Assembly: GCA_031216445.1 (NCBI GenBank) | Contig: CM062214.1 | Location: 23,555,501-23,619,500 of the forward strand | DNA length: 64,000 nucleotides | Source: Lateolabrax maculatus | Taxonomy: Eukaryota; Chordata; Actinopteri; Acropomatiformes; Lateolabracidae | Direction of reading: 5' to 3' | Part shown: positions 12,501 through 27,207 of the stretch, piece after piece | How the letters are laid out: every line of letters begins with the position of its first letter | Position numbering within the stretch: the first letter of the stretch is position 1 | Program-made: the position numbers and the translations under genes | Notes under the pieces: generated by a model | The model's database searches: none | Seen by the model: the letters and a program-made list of their open reading frames with translations, nothing else | What the model was told of the DNA's origin: nothing

Positions 12501-15500
12501 CCCCCCAACCGGGACCCTCCTTCACGAGCTCCCAGGCTCGTGTTTCACTGCCACCCACTGACATGACACTTCGGAATGAGGCTACAAAGACTCAGAGAGT
12601 CAGTCTTACTCTCAGCCCGCCACCACCACCAACTACCCCGTTTCAGGGGAAGTGGTACGACCCGTTTGTGGCCGTCTCTGGAGAGCCGGTTTCTTATGAC
12701 GGTCTTGTTTTTTGGTGGGGTGGTTTTTGAAGTGCTGTCAGTCAATGCACAAGATGGGTCAACTCCCAGGGGGGTGGACTGTCTTACTGTTGAAAGAGCA
12801 TGTCTGGTGTGTGTGTGTGTGTGTGTGTTTGCATGTATAATGCATGTAGGGCTGCAACTAAGGATTATTTTCATATCGATAAATCTTACTGTTACTTTTT
12901 TGGATGAATCGATCTATTTTTTTTTTTTTTTTTTTTTAAGCTCACACAAGTTCCCAGAGGCATTTATTGGGCATTTATCCTAATAGTTGATTATTTTCTT
13001 GTTAAGTGTTGTCGTTGTTGTTTCAGAACAACAGTCGTGTTTTAACAGCAGCACTGCATGAAAGCCCGTTCATTCATTTGAAATGGCCCCACCATTGCGT
13101 TGTCGTGTTTCTGCTGTGTTGTGCGATCATTACAGCAAGAGATGAGAAAATTATTGGTAACAGTATTTTGTTGCCTGGTCAACCTTCAGACTCATGGATC
13201 GGTTACTCAAACTTGACTTCTTTGATCATATTTCGATGTCTCACTGCTACCTGAATATGCTATCTTTCAGGTCTGAATGCCCGGTAAGCGTCTGCGTTTA
13301 CAGAAAAGAATCATAAAATAATCATTCTTTATCTTCAGGCATTCTTCAGCAGAGCTAGGAGAAAATGTGTATGAAAAAGTCGTCCTTCAGTCTGTTGTAG
13401 AGGGAAACCAGATTTTCAAATTGGATGCCTCAGTATATACAGGTTTGAATGAAGAAATAGACATTAAACCATATTATCTATAACTACAAACAGTCTTAAT
13501 TGCACCTTTTTATTTATGGGAGTGCATGGTATGATTTGAATATGGTTGTTAATTTATTATGATCATGAATTAATATTTTTATGTTACAATACAAAGGCTT
13601 TTACATAATTGACCTTTTTCCCCTGCTTTGTTTAATAGTGCCTGAAGAACGTTTTCATTTAACGTGATACATTTTTTTTCATCTTTTAAGAGCACCTTAA
13701 GGTTCTTTAAGACTTACTACATGTGAAACTGCTCTGCAAACTTTGCATTCATTTTGTAAACCACTAAATTTATATATGTAATCGTCTCCTTCCTGTGTGT
13801 TTGGTAGTGTGTATTTGTATATATGTGTCCATGCCGTGTGTGTGTGTGTGTTCCCTGTACATGCAAGAAAATCTTCACTGTGAAACGTAGCGTTTGGTGA
13901 AGTGCTTAGGAAGTAGGTCATAGCAACCATCCCTCTCAATCTTTCTCTCTTAATCCTCTCTCTGACTGTAACCCCCCTCCCACCCCCCTTTACACAGACC
14001 TATATTTCACTCTTCAGCCTCCCCCCTCTAGCTCCTCATTCTTGACATAATTATATAACATATGCCGTTAGGTGGAGGCTTTTATCTTAAGTGCCTCACA
14101 GTGCAGCGAGCGTATGCGTCTACAACATGGGTGGCCCCAGTGGGAATCGAACCCCCGACTCTGGCAGTGATTAACCCTTTGCTCTGCCGGTATCCCTACA
14201 CAAGGAATGCCAGATGTTCTTGTGAAGTCGGACACCTGACTATATGTTTTTGTGTTTCTGGGTCAAAAATAAAATCAAGCATGGGAGGAATGAAGTATCA
14301 GGTTATTTACTGTACGTGGGAGTGCAGAGAGGATGTGATTTATCAAGTCTAGGACTGCAACTGTCAATTATGTTCAGTTTTCAGTAAATGTTATTGATTA
14401 TTATTTTAGTCCATTGATTGTTTAGTCTATAAAACATAAAATTGTGAAAAATGTCCAACACAAGTTCCCAGAGCCCAAGTTTACTTCTTTCAATTGCTTG
14501 TTTCGTTCAAAGATATTACATTCACACAAATATAAAACAAAAGCAGCAAAACCTCACCGTTCAGAAGCTGGAACCGGACGTTTTTGCTTGAAAAAAATCC
14601 CAACAATATCCACAACAGATGAGTGATTTGATAAATAATTTCCTATTGATTAACTTATTGTTTCCTTACAAATCAAGTATGAAAGCTGGTCTCAGCAGCT
14701 TCCCTTTTTTATGGCTCCATATGAAAGAGAGAGGTAAAATCCTGCAGCTTTACTGTCCCTGTTGATTTGTGGATACAGAAAGGACTTATGAGGAAGATGC
14801 CTCATGTTGACAAGTCTTGTGTTTTCTTCGGATGGTTTGTTTTCAGATCTGTGGCGTCTCAATTAGTGGGAACGAGATGCTTGTCTCTATTTTAAACCGA
14901 ATTTGTCAGTCAGGCTGATGAGACAGTGCATTTTTTTCCTTTAATATCTTGACAAACCGCTGTATATGAGCGGTTTGTTGGGGTTTAGTTGATAGTTGCT
15001 GTATTTCACAGCTCATGTACCATATTCCATATGTTTGTCTCCCTGTGCATACAGGCATTGATAGAATAACACAGGACAACATATTGTGGGACTTTACAAA
15101 TGCCTCAGAAGTGACATTAGAGTTGAGACGAGCGTTTTGACAGTCGAAAGGTAGAGTTTATTGCAGAGTTATTGGATTGCATTATATTGTGCATGTGGTC
15201 TTGTTGTATGTACCCCAAATCCAAATCCCATACATGATTGATAAACTGGAAGTACAGGGCTTAATCACAAGTTGTACATCTGGAAATCCTGCAAGAACAT
15301 GAATGCTCAGTTGCTTGGACCATTGACGTACACAGGGAATTAAACCCACAACACTTCTTAAAACATGTATTTGTTCTTTTACATGCAAGTGTTTCATGAA
15401 GCCTTTCTGTCAAAAAATCTCCCACTTCACTTTTCCTTCTCCCCTCCCTCTCTTTCACCCTCTACCGCTCTCTGTAACTCCCTCTCTCTCCCGGGATCTC

Positions 15501-15563
15501 TCTGTCAGTTGATTTGATGACATGGCTGCTGTTTGATGTGGACTGAGAGTGTCATGAACACTT

Positions 15564-15625
<62 letters not shown>

Positions 15626-16876
15626 CAGCCATGTGATCAAGTGGGGAATGTAATGGGAGATGGTGATACAGTACAAACAGAAGTAGTCAACTCTGCTTGT
15701 CTTATCTGATCCGGTATGAAGGAATTATTGGAGCAAACACTCTAAGCATGTGTACAAGAGTTTGGATGTGTAACTGGGAAGACCTGACCTTAATTTATCA
15801 CTTTTCTGTCAAGAGTCTGTTGGTTGGTTGGTCTAGTTAAAGCAGAACAGAGGAAACATAGCTGGTAATTGTAACATGCATGCAGAGAGTATCAGTGAAA
15901 GATAACCGCATAAGCTCTGATTAATAAAGCCGTTCTGTTTAACTAGCTGATCCTCACCATAATGTTGCAAAATTTGGAATAAAAGGCACTTCATAAGCAT
16001 TTGAAAGGGTTTGTAGATATACATAAAAATCTATCATAAGTTGTATCATGATAGTTCTGTAAATCACAGTATAAATGTTGTAGAAATTAAATTGAGAAGC
16101 AGTTTGTAAATCAAATTACCAGACAGGAATGTCTCAGTCTTGGCTAATCCGTTGACCTGAATTTCCAACCCATCAAGGTACTCAACTCCTACACTGCCAT
16201 CATGTAGTCCTGCTCATTGTTTGCAACAGAGAAACAGCAGCCACATTTAAGGGATTTTTGCTGAAATGATTTATCGACAAATCAAACATATAAATCAGAT
16301 AACTAAAACTACAACACTCCACAACAATTTTTATTACAGATTATTGTTTTAAGTAATTTGACTGGCTCCAGCTTCACACATGTTAGAATTGTAAATTTAA
16401 TATATTTGGGTTTTAGTAAGTATGTAAAAAGTAATAATGAAAGTAATCCGTAGTTGCAGCTGTAATAATAGGAAACACTCCAAATCTCTGTCTCACAGTA
16501 TACACTCAGTGGCCACTTTATTAGTTATCTATATTTATACAATGTCATGCAATTCATAACTGCAGCATGTTGAAATGTGTCTGATATTTTACTCCCCTCA
16601 TGTTTGGAAATGGGGTGAGCAAAACATCAGCGACACCTCAGTATAATGAAGTCCAGTTCAACAACACTGCAATAACACAACCTCAGGAAGAAACACACAG
16701 TTACATTATTATCTTTGTAAAGGTAGACTTCATGGCTGAGCTGAACTGACGATACCGTATATCTTCATATTGCTCAAGCCCAGCAGATGCTATTTCAGTT
16801 AACTGCCATTTTGTTTAGCTACTGTACATGTCGCTGCTGTCGACTTCATACCAGCGATAGGCTGTGGTGCAACAGG

Positions 16877-16911
<35 letters not shown>

Positions 16912-17061
16912 ATATATTATTTATAAATCAACTCATACTTACTGTACATACATACATACTGTTAATGCACATTTGTCACACGCACAAACACACATTCTCA
17001 CTCTCTCTCATCCATTTGTACTCTCACTCTTTCACTCAATCACACTCTCACACATTGCCTT

Positions 17062-17129
<68 letters not shown>

Positions 17130-20100
17130 TCACACACCATTTAATAGAGTGTGGGTGTTCAGCTGGAGCAGAATGAGAGCAGCAGCTGTGAGTGGCCGAC
17201 TTCAGGTTACCATAGAGAGCAACAGAGAGAAACACAAAAAAATATGAGCGGCCCTGTTGTTTAGTGTTTTTTTTTTTTTTCATCTTTTCAGTGCTATTCT
17301 CTTTTCTTCCTTTTTATTTCTCTTCATGAAATAACATTTGTTTTTATCTACTCGGCCTGTTCAACCTGCTTCTCCCCTCCTGCCGCTGCTGCTGATTTAG
17401 CCAGAGGCAGCAGAGAGGAGCGTGGGAGTTTTCCAGCTGCAGCAGGACGACGACAAACGCAAAGAGAACACAGCAGATAGAACTTTACTGCTATTAGCTG
17501 TGGTAGAAATGTGAAAAGATTCAATTAATGCATAATCACAAAGCAACACCCACTATGACACTATATTTGTAGTGGTGTCACTAGTGACACTCTGGTGGAG
17601 GTTTAATGCACCGAAAATGCAGCCTGTGTGTCTAATTGAATCTTTCCATGATTTTTTTTTTTTCCAGGTATTTTCCAACTCGACATCATGAAAAAGTAAA
17701 TGTATTTATAAACACCTTACCCAGATGAATTTTAAGGGCTAATCCTAACCCATTATGTTTCAATTATGTTATGAATTAGAAGAATTACCATAACTAGCCT
17801 GGCCACTGATCCTGCCTCTTACTGATACTGTATATCAGTGTCTTTGTCACAATTCTTTAATTAGCAAATTTAAGGAATTCTCACCAAAATTGCTTGTTTG
17901 TGATAAGTGTCTATGTGAAAAATGGCAAAAAATATTGGCCAATATATGGTTTAACACATGTTATCAGCATTGGTTGCAATAATTCTGGATGTAATTACCA
18001 TAAAAACCTTTTCAGTCTTTTGATTTGAAGGGGATCGCTGGTGGCACAAAACAGCTTTTTTTGCTGAATAAGGGCCTGAATAACAGCCCGATTCCTAATT
18101 TTCCCTCCACGTTTCCCCCCTCTGTGCTCAGAAGTATTCATTTTAGAAATGTTTAATGTGCTATTGGTAGAGCCTTAAAAATAGACTGCAAAAGGAAGAA
18201 AGAGTCCTGTGAAAGATACACTTCAGAATCTCTCAGCCTGCAGCTGTTATCGACAGGTTTAAATGTTCAGGCTCATCCCCACTGAAGTGCCTTTGAGCAG
18301 AATGAACTGAACCACCCACCCGCTCTCGGTGCAGTCTAACACCTCACTTGAATGTACTGTATGTGTGTCACCGTGGGGTTCGCCAAGAAGCAGATTCCTC
18401 GAGCTTGTGTGCGGGATGGTGACTGAGTCTCAATATGTGTGAAATGATGGGAGGAGGTGTGTGAGAGGCTGCGAGTGGAAGCGACGCTCTAATCTAAATG
18501 TCAAAGAACGGCTCTGAGTCATTGCAAATGGAGGGTTGATTAAGCCCGAGATGTCAATGGTGTGGAACTATGGGCCGATGCCAAGCGAAGGCACCAATGA
18601 CATGAAGTCTTTTAGCCATGCCAGCAGCTGTAGGGATGGCAGTGTTGGTCCGTCAGTTGGTCGATCGGTCGGTCCACCACTTTTGTCCAGACTGAAATAT
18701 CTCGGCAACTATTGGATGGACATTCATGTTCCCCAGAGGCTGAATCCTTTGGTGATCCCCTGACTTCTCCTGTAGCACCATCATCAGGTCAAAATGTTAA
18801 CAAATCCAATACTTTGGTTTAAGACCAAATACCCACGAAAGTATTGACATTCCCATTAGCCTGATAGAAAACTGGTTGTGTGAATTTGTGAATCTGTGCA
18901 AATGTGAAATGGGATGTGGTTAAAAAAGAGCAGAAAAGTAAAACAAACAACATAAAATAAATCTGTTTATAGCATATTCATTGTTGTTTTAACCATAAAT
19001 CCTGATGTTCCTGAGAGCTGCAGGTTTTAGTTGAGTCAGTGTGGGAATAAGGACCTCTACCTCCTTTTCTGTTTCAGCCATTAATCGATTACACCTCGCT
19101 CCAGCACGACTTACTCTCTCTCCCTGTTGGCTTCACAGTAATGCATTGTAGCGAAAGCAATTAAATTTACAAGCATTCAGCAGCTACTACAGCACTCCAT
19201 CTGCGTCTTTTTTTTTTTTTTGCTCTCATAGTCGCCTTCCCTCTCCAGGGCAACGGCAATAACAAACACCCTGCCCTCATCTCCATCTCCACTATTATGT
19301 TCTTCATGGTGTGATCTTCCTGCTATTCTGTTCAGGGTGAACTGAAGTGCTCTGCCCTGGGAGGGGGCTGGAGGTCATGACTGATGTGGGTGAAGAAAGT
19401 GCTGTCGAAAGGGATTGTGAGTTCTGCTTCAACACAGCTACGGCTTTGTCTAGACGTCGAGTTCCTGAGGAACACTGGCAGCTCTGTTCTCGCCCTTGAC
19501 AGCAATTTCTGGTCAAATCGGCGGAAAACAAGGTTTCTGTGTGGAAAACATTGACTCTTGCATGTCTGTTGCTTCTCATCCCGAGGCATTTTTGCATCTG
19601 ACATCAGAGACGGGGGACAGCGGGTCACACCTGTTGGACTACACAGACCAGGGCTTTGTTTCTTAGTTTTGTTTTAAGTTTATCTAAAACAAATAATGTA
19701 ATATAGTTATAAATGAATAAAGTGTTTTTTACTGTTCTGTGTGCGCAGATATTGTTGGCAAGTGACAGTCAAAGAAGCAAAGAAGACCTTGGTGTTATGA
19801 TGAGTTTGGGAAATCAAGTGGGGTTTAAATACATACACATGCTGGTGTAGAGTAATGCCTTTAACATTTGGCTCCTGAATACAGACTGTTTTTTTTCAAC
19901 CTTGCTAGTTAATCACATATTTCTAACGAGTCCAAACCTCAAAGATATTTAGTTTACAAAGATGTGAAACAGAAAAAAGCAGCGAAGCCTCATTTAAGAA
20001 GCTGGAACCAGTGATTGTTGGACTTTATGCTTGATACTTTAAAAACTTTAAACTATTAATCAGTTAAGAAACTTATTGATATTCTGTTGATAAAATAATC

Positions 20101-22334
20101 AATTGACTTATTGTTTCAACATTTACAATAAACAAAAGCACACCACAGGTAGATTTGAAGCTGCATCCTGCATATTGATAATTCAAATAAAATCCCTCTT
20201 AAGCTGCAGTTTTTTAAAGGTCAAATATTATATATTTGTGCAGAATCATCCAGTCTTGGTCCTATAGTTTTTTATGGCAGTGGTTCTCATCTTAGTGTCA
20301 TTGAGGCCTGAGTGTATGCTGGCTTTTATTCCATCCAGTTCATTTCACTAATTAGTTTCTCCTGCCTGGATGAAGACTTGCTAATCAGCAGAATCAGCCA
20401 CTGTGGTGGTTTGTTGGAATGAAAACCTGCAGACTCCAGGGCCTTAATGGCACAGAAAAACCGTATTAGAGAGTGCCAGCTCTTCCTCTCTGTACTACAG
20501 ACACAGAGTAGAGGGCGTACCTGCTGCTTCGGCCCTGCCGGTGTGCCGATGACCCTCTGTTTCACACCAGAACTGCCTCTCTCCTCGCCAACCGGCCACG
20601 TGGCAGGACTGGACTGTGCCAGACTCGGTTTGGACACCAGGTCCTGGCGGTGGTGTGAAAGGAGCTTCTACAAAAAATGATTCTCCAGATTTTGAACTGA
20701 GCACTTTTCCCCATAAACAAATGGTTTTTGGTCAAACTGGAAAATGAAATACATGATATTCTCTTAGTTGTAATTTTAGGGCTACACTTTGAAAAGATGT
20801 AAACAGTTTGATCCCAAAATGAGATAAATACTAATAGAAAAATGTATAAACACACTTTAAAATACTTGTTGGCAGGAAAAAGGGCAGAAAGTGCACATTA
20901 TGGGTTGCTGTTAAGGATCATAAGGCACTTCAGGACTTTTGCTTACATTTTTGGGGATAAAATCTGTGTTTTGATAACATTGTTGGAATTACAGCCCTCG
21001 TTTTTAATGGATCAGTTGGCATCAATAATCAAGTAGCAATACAAGAGACGTCTATGGGAATATACTGTTCAGTATATTGCTGATATAATGATGCTGGTTG
21101 ATTTAATATGAATGTATGTAGTGGAACAATTTTAATAACTTAAGTAATTGTGTATCATTTATCAGGTAAATATGTCAAACATGAGGTTTTTCTGGGTTGA
21201 ACATCTGAATTTTTAACTGTTAGACAGAAATAATTACCAATTTACTAATGTCGGCTTGGGCTCTGGCAAATTTTAAAAGGCATTTCTCACTATTTTCTAC
21301 ATATATTTTAAAGTCTTATGGCTTGATTAAAAAACAATCGATAGACCAGTCGATAAGGAACGTTTCTTGCAGCCGTACAACAAATGCCCCATATATAATG
21401 CACATCCAAGGCAATTTCAGTTTCGCTCATGATTCCACAAACCCAGATTGAATAAAATAGTTTTCAGAGTTTATTGTTTTCCATCAAGCTGAATACTAGA
21501 GAAGACGTTAAAACCAGTTTATGGTCAAGCCAACGCCTTTTACTGCTCCGTTTACACCACAAGCCTTCATCGTTGGGGTTGGTTTTATTCTGCCCTTCCC
21601 AGGCTGTTTTAATTCAGCTCTGTGAGATGTTGTTTTTAACAGTGCCAGGAGGCACCGCGTCATTACGGCGTGGTCTCTTTATGGGAAGCCCTGGTATGTA
21701 CATTAGAGGTTTTGTGAAGGGAGGAGACATTAGAAAGGGACGGGGGGTGTTTGGAGCTTATGTTGAGCTGATGTTGGATCACAAAGGGGTTGTCTTCTGT
21801 CTTTGTGAGGACCACAACCTGCAGAGTGAAAACATTTTTGCAAAGTGATGAAGTTTTGTCCGGTCTTCACTACTACCAGAGTCAAAATGAGACTTGGGTT
21901 TTAAGGTTGGAATTAAGATTAGGTTCAGATACATAATGTGAAGTTGAGGTTATGAGCAAAGGAATGAAATTTGCCCTAGTGAGTTCTCAGAGGGTATTGT
22001 GGTATAAAAATGGGTTCGCATGTGTTATGAGTTTTTGGATGATGAAGAGAGGCGTGTGGTGACACAGAATACATTCATACAGCATCTTCTAATTTGTGTG
22101 TAACATACCCATTTCTTTCCTTGAATATGATGCACTTCACTGAATGCACTTAACCCTCCTTTGACCTCGTTCATATGAGGCTGCTGGCACAAGCCATCGC
22201 TTTTACATAGAATTGCTTATGAAGAACAAAATAAAATTGCATTTTCAGCTTAATTTCACATAATTATAATGTAATAACCTTACTGCAGAGCTGTCGTATA
22301 AAACTACATGACACTTAGCTACTGTAGTTGTAAC

Positions 22335-22390
<56 letters not shown>

Positions 22391-25140
22391 TTATGTACAC
22401 ACTTTCTGAGGATGGACAGAATAAAAGTACAGTATAACACAATCCATTACAATAGACCTGCATGATAAACGTCCATTGTAAAACTCCTTCATAGATGAGT
22501 CTCAACAACATGTGATAATTGCAGAGCTCTTGTATTGGTTGCATTATTTTGTACAGATGTTATTACTGTGACTCTTATACAAATGCTCAAATATTCGGCT
22601 GATATGTGATTGAGAGAGAAGGCACTTTTAAAACCTATTTTTCATGGCCTGTTTTGTTTTTTTGTTTGTTCTCTCCTTTTGCGTTGCTATCAGATTTAAG
22701 CTGATAGCAAGGCTACACTTGACTGACCAAGGCTACACTTGACTGACCAAACCAAAGTTTTCTTTGAAAAATCTCGTCCAGCGAACCCCCCCCCCCCCCC
22801 CCCCCCCCCCGAGTTTGGAGCCATTTCACTTCACACTATAGGAGAATCTGACCTCGCCTGAGGCTGAAAAATGTCTCCCTGTCCACACACTTTATCTCCC
22901 CCACTTCCTCTCTCTTGACTTTAAAGACCTCTTATCTGAGAATAAATAATCCCTTCTACCTTCTCCTCTGCTGTTCCTGCTCTTGTCCCTTGTCCTTGTA
23001 CTTCTTTATCTTACATGGTCATTTCATTGACACAAGGAGCATCATGGTGACTCTGATTCTTAGTCTCTTGTACTCTCTGTCATCTAGTAATTGAAGGATA
23101 TTCCACCGTGGCACTCATTAGTAGGTACTGAGAATTAAAACATCTGTTAATTAACCTTCACCATTACATCTTTTTCCCAGTAGATTGTATATCCCGTTGG
23201 ATAGTCTCTTCTTCCCTGCTTAGTGCCCTTTATAGGCGTCCTCAGGCCAATCAATCGTGTTGGTTGAATATTCCCTGTGTGTCTGACATTTTCTGAGCAG
23301 CTGGAAGGAAAATTGTGATCTAATGAACATGCGGTGGTATGAGGTGATGGACTGGTCTCAACCACCAATATTTGCCACTTCAGTGAGCTGCAGTCAGCTG
23401 TAGCACCACTTCCTTACTTCCATGTCTTCACTTGAGAATCATACAAGCTTTACAGATCAGGAAAATTTGGTTCTGATGGAAAAAAATAATAATTCTGCGC
23501 CCTAGTGGGGACGGAAAATCCCAGGGGCAATAGACCCTGACATCTCCTGAAGTCCTGTTTGTGTGTAATTAAAGTGAAAATGTTCTACCAAAGTGAAATG
23601 TTGCATGAGTGCCCACACTCGCAACCTGCTTAATTTATCTGAGTGGGCAGACGGCTGTGGAGACGTTCAGTTCAAAGTGTCACTGGGATTTCACTCATTA
23701 TTTCCTCCTTCAACCCACAATACGCCGCTGCTCTTTTCTCCACCATGTAACTGATTGACTATACGTTTAACAGGCAGCCTAATGATTCACCGTAGGACTG
23801 ATTTGATTTTTTTTCCGAAATACCTGAGACCTAGAAACTTCTGAGGCACTAATCTGAATTTGCTCCCTCCCTTTTCCTCGCGAGTCACTTTAAATAAAAG
23901 CAGTGAAATGGCTAAACTGTAAAAGGCTGGTGGATAACCCTGTCAGTCCACATGACAGGCAGGGGCGCAGGGTCCGTGGAGTTGGTCAGGGCTGCTCAGG
24001 GCTGGACTCCAGCAGGAGCCCTCACCCGTCGCACCAGACATATCATGGCTAATAGCTGCCAGGGACGGATCCAGACTCCCCTCCCATCTCCATCTCTTTT
24101 TCTGTCTTTCTGTTACTACACAGTTCCTTGGTGAGCCTGAATCCTCTCTTCTGATTTACCTCCTTGCCCGGCTACCGCACCTTCTTCTTTGCTTTCACAG
24201 CCTTCTCCCTGCCAACCTTTCTGCATTTACACAGTCACATCACGTTTGCATTTTAAGACGTTTTTATCAGAGTTTTCATCCGGAGAGACTTACTGAACCG
24301 TGGAGTACGCTTCAAACTTTAGATCACTAACATAACAAGCTGCCCGCTGTGAGGGTCACGGCCATTGTGTGTTGATGTAAATCCTACGGTAGAAGCACAA
24401 AGGTTTATCTCACTTTTCTGCTGTTTTGGAGAATTTTTAAAATAAATTCTCTCATTTTTTGCAACCAGTTGTTGAGGTCCAGGATTTGGATTTGTTTTTG
24501 TGTATTTGTATTTTGCTTGTGCAGATTACACGGCTGTTGTTGTGATTTAATGAACGAATTCAGAAATATAACATCAAATAATTAGTAAACAAGACTTGGT
24601 TTTGATTTAGTCTGGACATTTCCATCTTGTAATATGTAAGGATTAGCTGTTTTTCTTAGGTAAACTGATTTTTTTGTTTTGGACAGTCAAAATAAGCAAT
24701 TGTAAAAAGTTAGTTAGTTGTACTCTAGGAAATTGTGGTGGACATTTTTTCATGACATTAGTTCAGGGTTTTTCCAGTAAACGTGTTTGTTGCCTCGTTC
24801 TCCTGCTATAGTTTGGGAATCTAAACAGTGAAAACACTCTGAGTCCTCACTGCTGTTTTGAACACAGCAGTCTTTCCCAGGGTGACAAGTGACCGCCAGT
24901 CAAACCCATGTTCTATAAAAAGAGTTTGGTTGTGGTTGTGGCATTTTGTCCTCCCAACCATCCACTTTGGCAGGTAACCCGTCATTCAGATGTCCTGTTT
25001 TTTTGTGAAAGTGTCATTTCTGGTAAAATAGTTAAACTACAGCATTTACTGGCTGCTGTGGCCTTTTCAACAAACAATTTGATTTCTTGCCTGGAGCATC
25101 ATGGTGTTGATTTTCTGTCTATATTTGTCTTTGTTTGTGA

Positions 25141-25199
<59 letters not shown>

Positions 25200-25525
25200 T
25201 CAGGTGTCCAGGGTTGCTGAGCTCTGTGATTTTTAACTGATGTGTGATATCAGAGGAGCTGTTGGATATGAGCCCTTTGGCTTGTACCTCAGCTTTTTTC
25301 ATCTTGCCTCTCTTGCCAAGCCGATGGTAATACACACATTCAGGTTCAGTGTGCAAGTGTTTACATATACGAAGGGGTGGGTGTGTGTGTGTGTGCGTGT
25401 GTGCACATGTGTGTGCTTGCAGGATTTTTTTTTCCAGCATGGGGTTAAATCAGCTGGATATAAAGAGCTGACACACATTTAATATCAGAAAATATAGATA
25501 TGCATGTGCATGACTGCACCACTGA

Positions 25526-25574
<49 letters not shown>

Positions 25575-25760
25575 AGTAATAAACACACTTGCAGCCCTAT
25601 CAGATGTTGGGGGTCTTTTCGTGCTCCTGCCCACAGGGACTATGAGGTTTAATCAAGCAGCAGGCGTGTGTTGGTTTACTGTGGCATTAAGGATAAAAAT
25701 AGGCTGCAAGAAGCTGACTCTACTGGGCAGCACAGCCCCTCCACACAGCTGCAAGTCATG

Positions 25761-25820
<60 letters not shown>

Positions 25821-27175
25821 ATAGACTAAAATGTTTGTTTGCTCTTGTGTTTCCTTTTGTATATTTTTCTTGCATTTTCTTTCCCACATTATGTTTTTAA
25901 AAACAACATTTGCTTAACATAGCTAAGGGATTAAAAAGTTTAACTGCTCTAAATGTGTAAATGTGTGTTTGATTGTTATAGAACCTGAACAGCAGATATG
26001 CAAAGAGAGGATTTATAGGCTTTATTTGACTCTATATTTGACAATAATTGAATTTCCTGTGAAGCTGTTTGAATTTTACTGTCGTATTTTATTTACGGTT
26101 ACCGTCATTTCAATAAGTAGATCTGAGTATTGTTTGAAAATATTTGATGCGAGCGCCAGTGCAATTTTTCATTTAACAAAACATACCAAACTGCTCAATG
26201 CATTGACATTAAAGGATTAGTTCACTGTTTTGAGAAATACACTTAGGCCTATTCCCTTTGTTTCTCAGTATGAAGCTGGAGTCGGGACACATTAATCTTA
26301 TCTTAGCATAAAACCTGGACAAAGGGCTAAACTTGTCGTAGTTAAAAAAAAAATAAGTCGACTAACATCTTTAAAGCTTCATAAATAACATGTTGCATTG
26401 TGTAGGCTGTTTCCCTCTGTCTTTTTGCAAAGCTATCTGACAAGTCTGAATTCACTTCTGGGTGGAAAAGTCCCTGAAACAACATTCAGACCATCATGGG
26501 ATTTTCAAGCTCCCTTGAAAAACAGACATATTTATTTCTCTTAAGGCTGGAGCCGTTTAATGAGACCATGACCGTTAAAAAGAAGTCCTTAGAAAACTGC
26601 ATTTCATTGCAGGTTTTGAATTCTTCTTAAGCTGTGGTGAAGGAGGAACCTCCATCTTAGTCAGTGGGTGATTGGCTGATATCCAGTCTCTCAAAGAAGC
26701 CCGAACTGTTACGATTTATTCTGTGTGTGTGTGTGTGTGAGAGAGAGAGATTTAGGATAGGAGGGTTAGGAAGTCCTGGGAATGTTGAACAGTGATTTTC
26801 ACCGGTTACGGTGTGTTGGAGAGAGACTTGGTGTGCAGTGATGGAACATCACATGACAGTATGAAGTGGGTCTCAGTCTGTGCTCATTCACATGAGGATT
26901 ACTTATCGTGAGATCGTAGGCTTCTTTTTCACACAGCAGATAACTCAGCCGCAAGCTGTGAGAATATGGGTTTATAGTGAGTGTGTGTTTTCTGTCCTGT
27001 GTGTGTGTGGGCATACAGTATCTGGAGCTTCATCAAACTTTCATTGAGACTGTCAGCTGAGCTCATTAAACATTAGTGAAGAAAACTGCCACCGCGTGGG
27101 ATTCTGGGTAAAATATCACCACATTAGGCCTCCCTCAGCCTCTAGTCTGCATAGTAACATGTTAACAGTAGAGGC

Positions 27176-27207
<32 letters not shown>

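Noticed and set aside
14132..14199. Functional tRNA gene on the minus strand
   Set aside because: The A box and acceptor pairing are broken, and the flanks look like a dispersed repeat.
22335..22386. CRISPR-like or other spaced repeat array
   Set aside because: It is a plain trinucleotide microsatellite; no repeat-spacer structure exists anywhere in the window.
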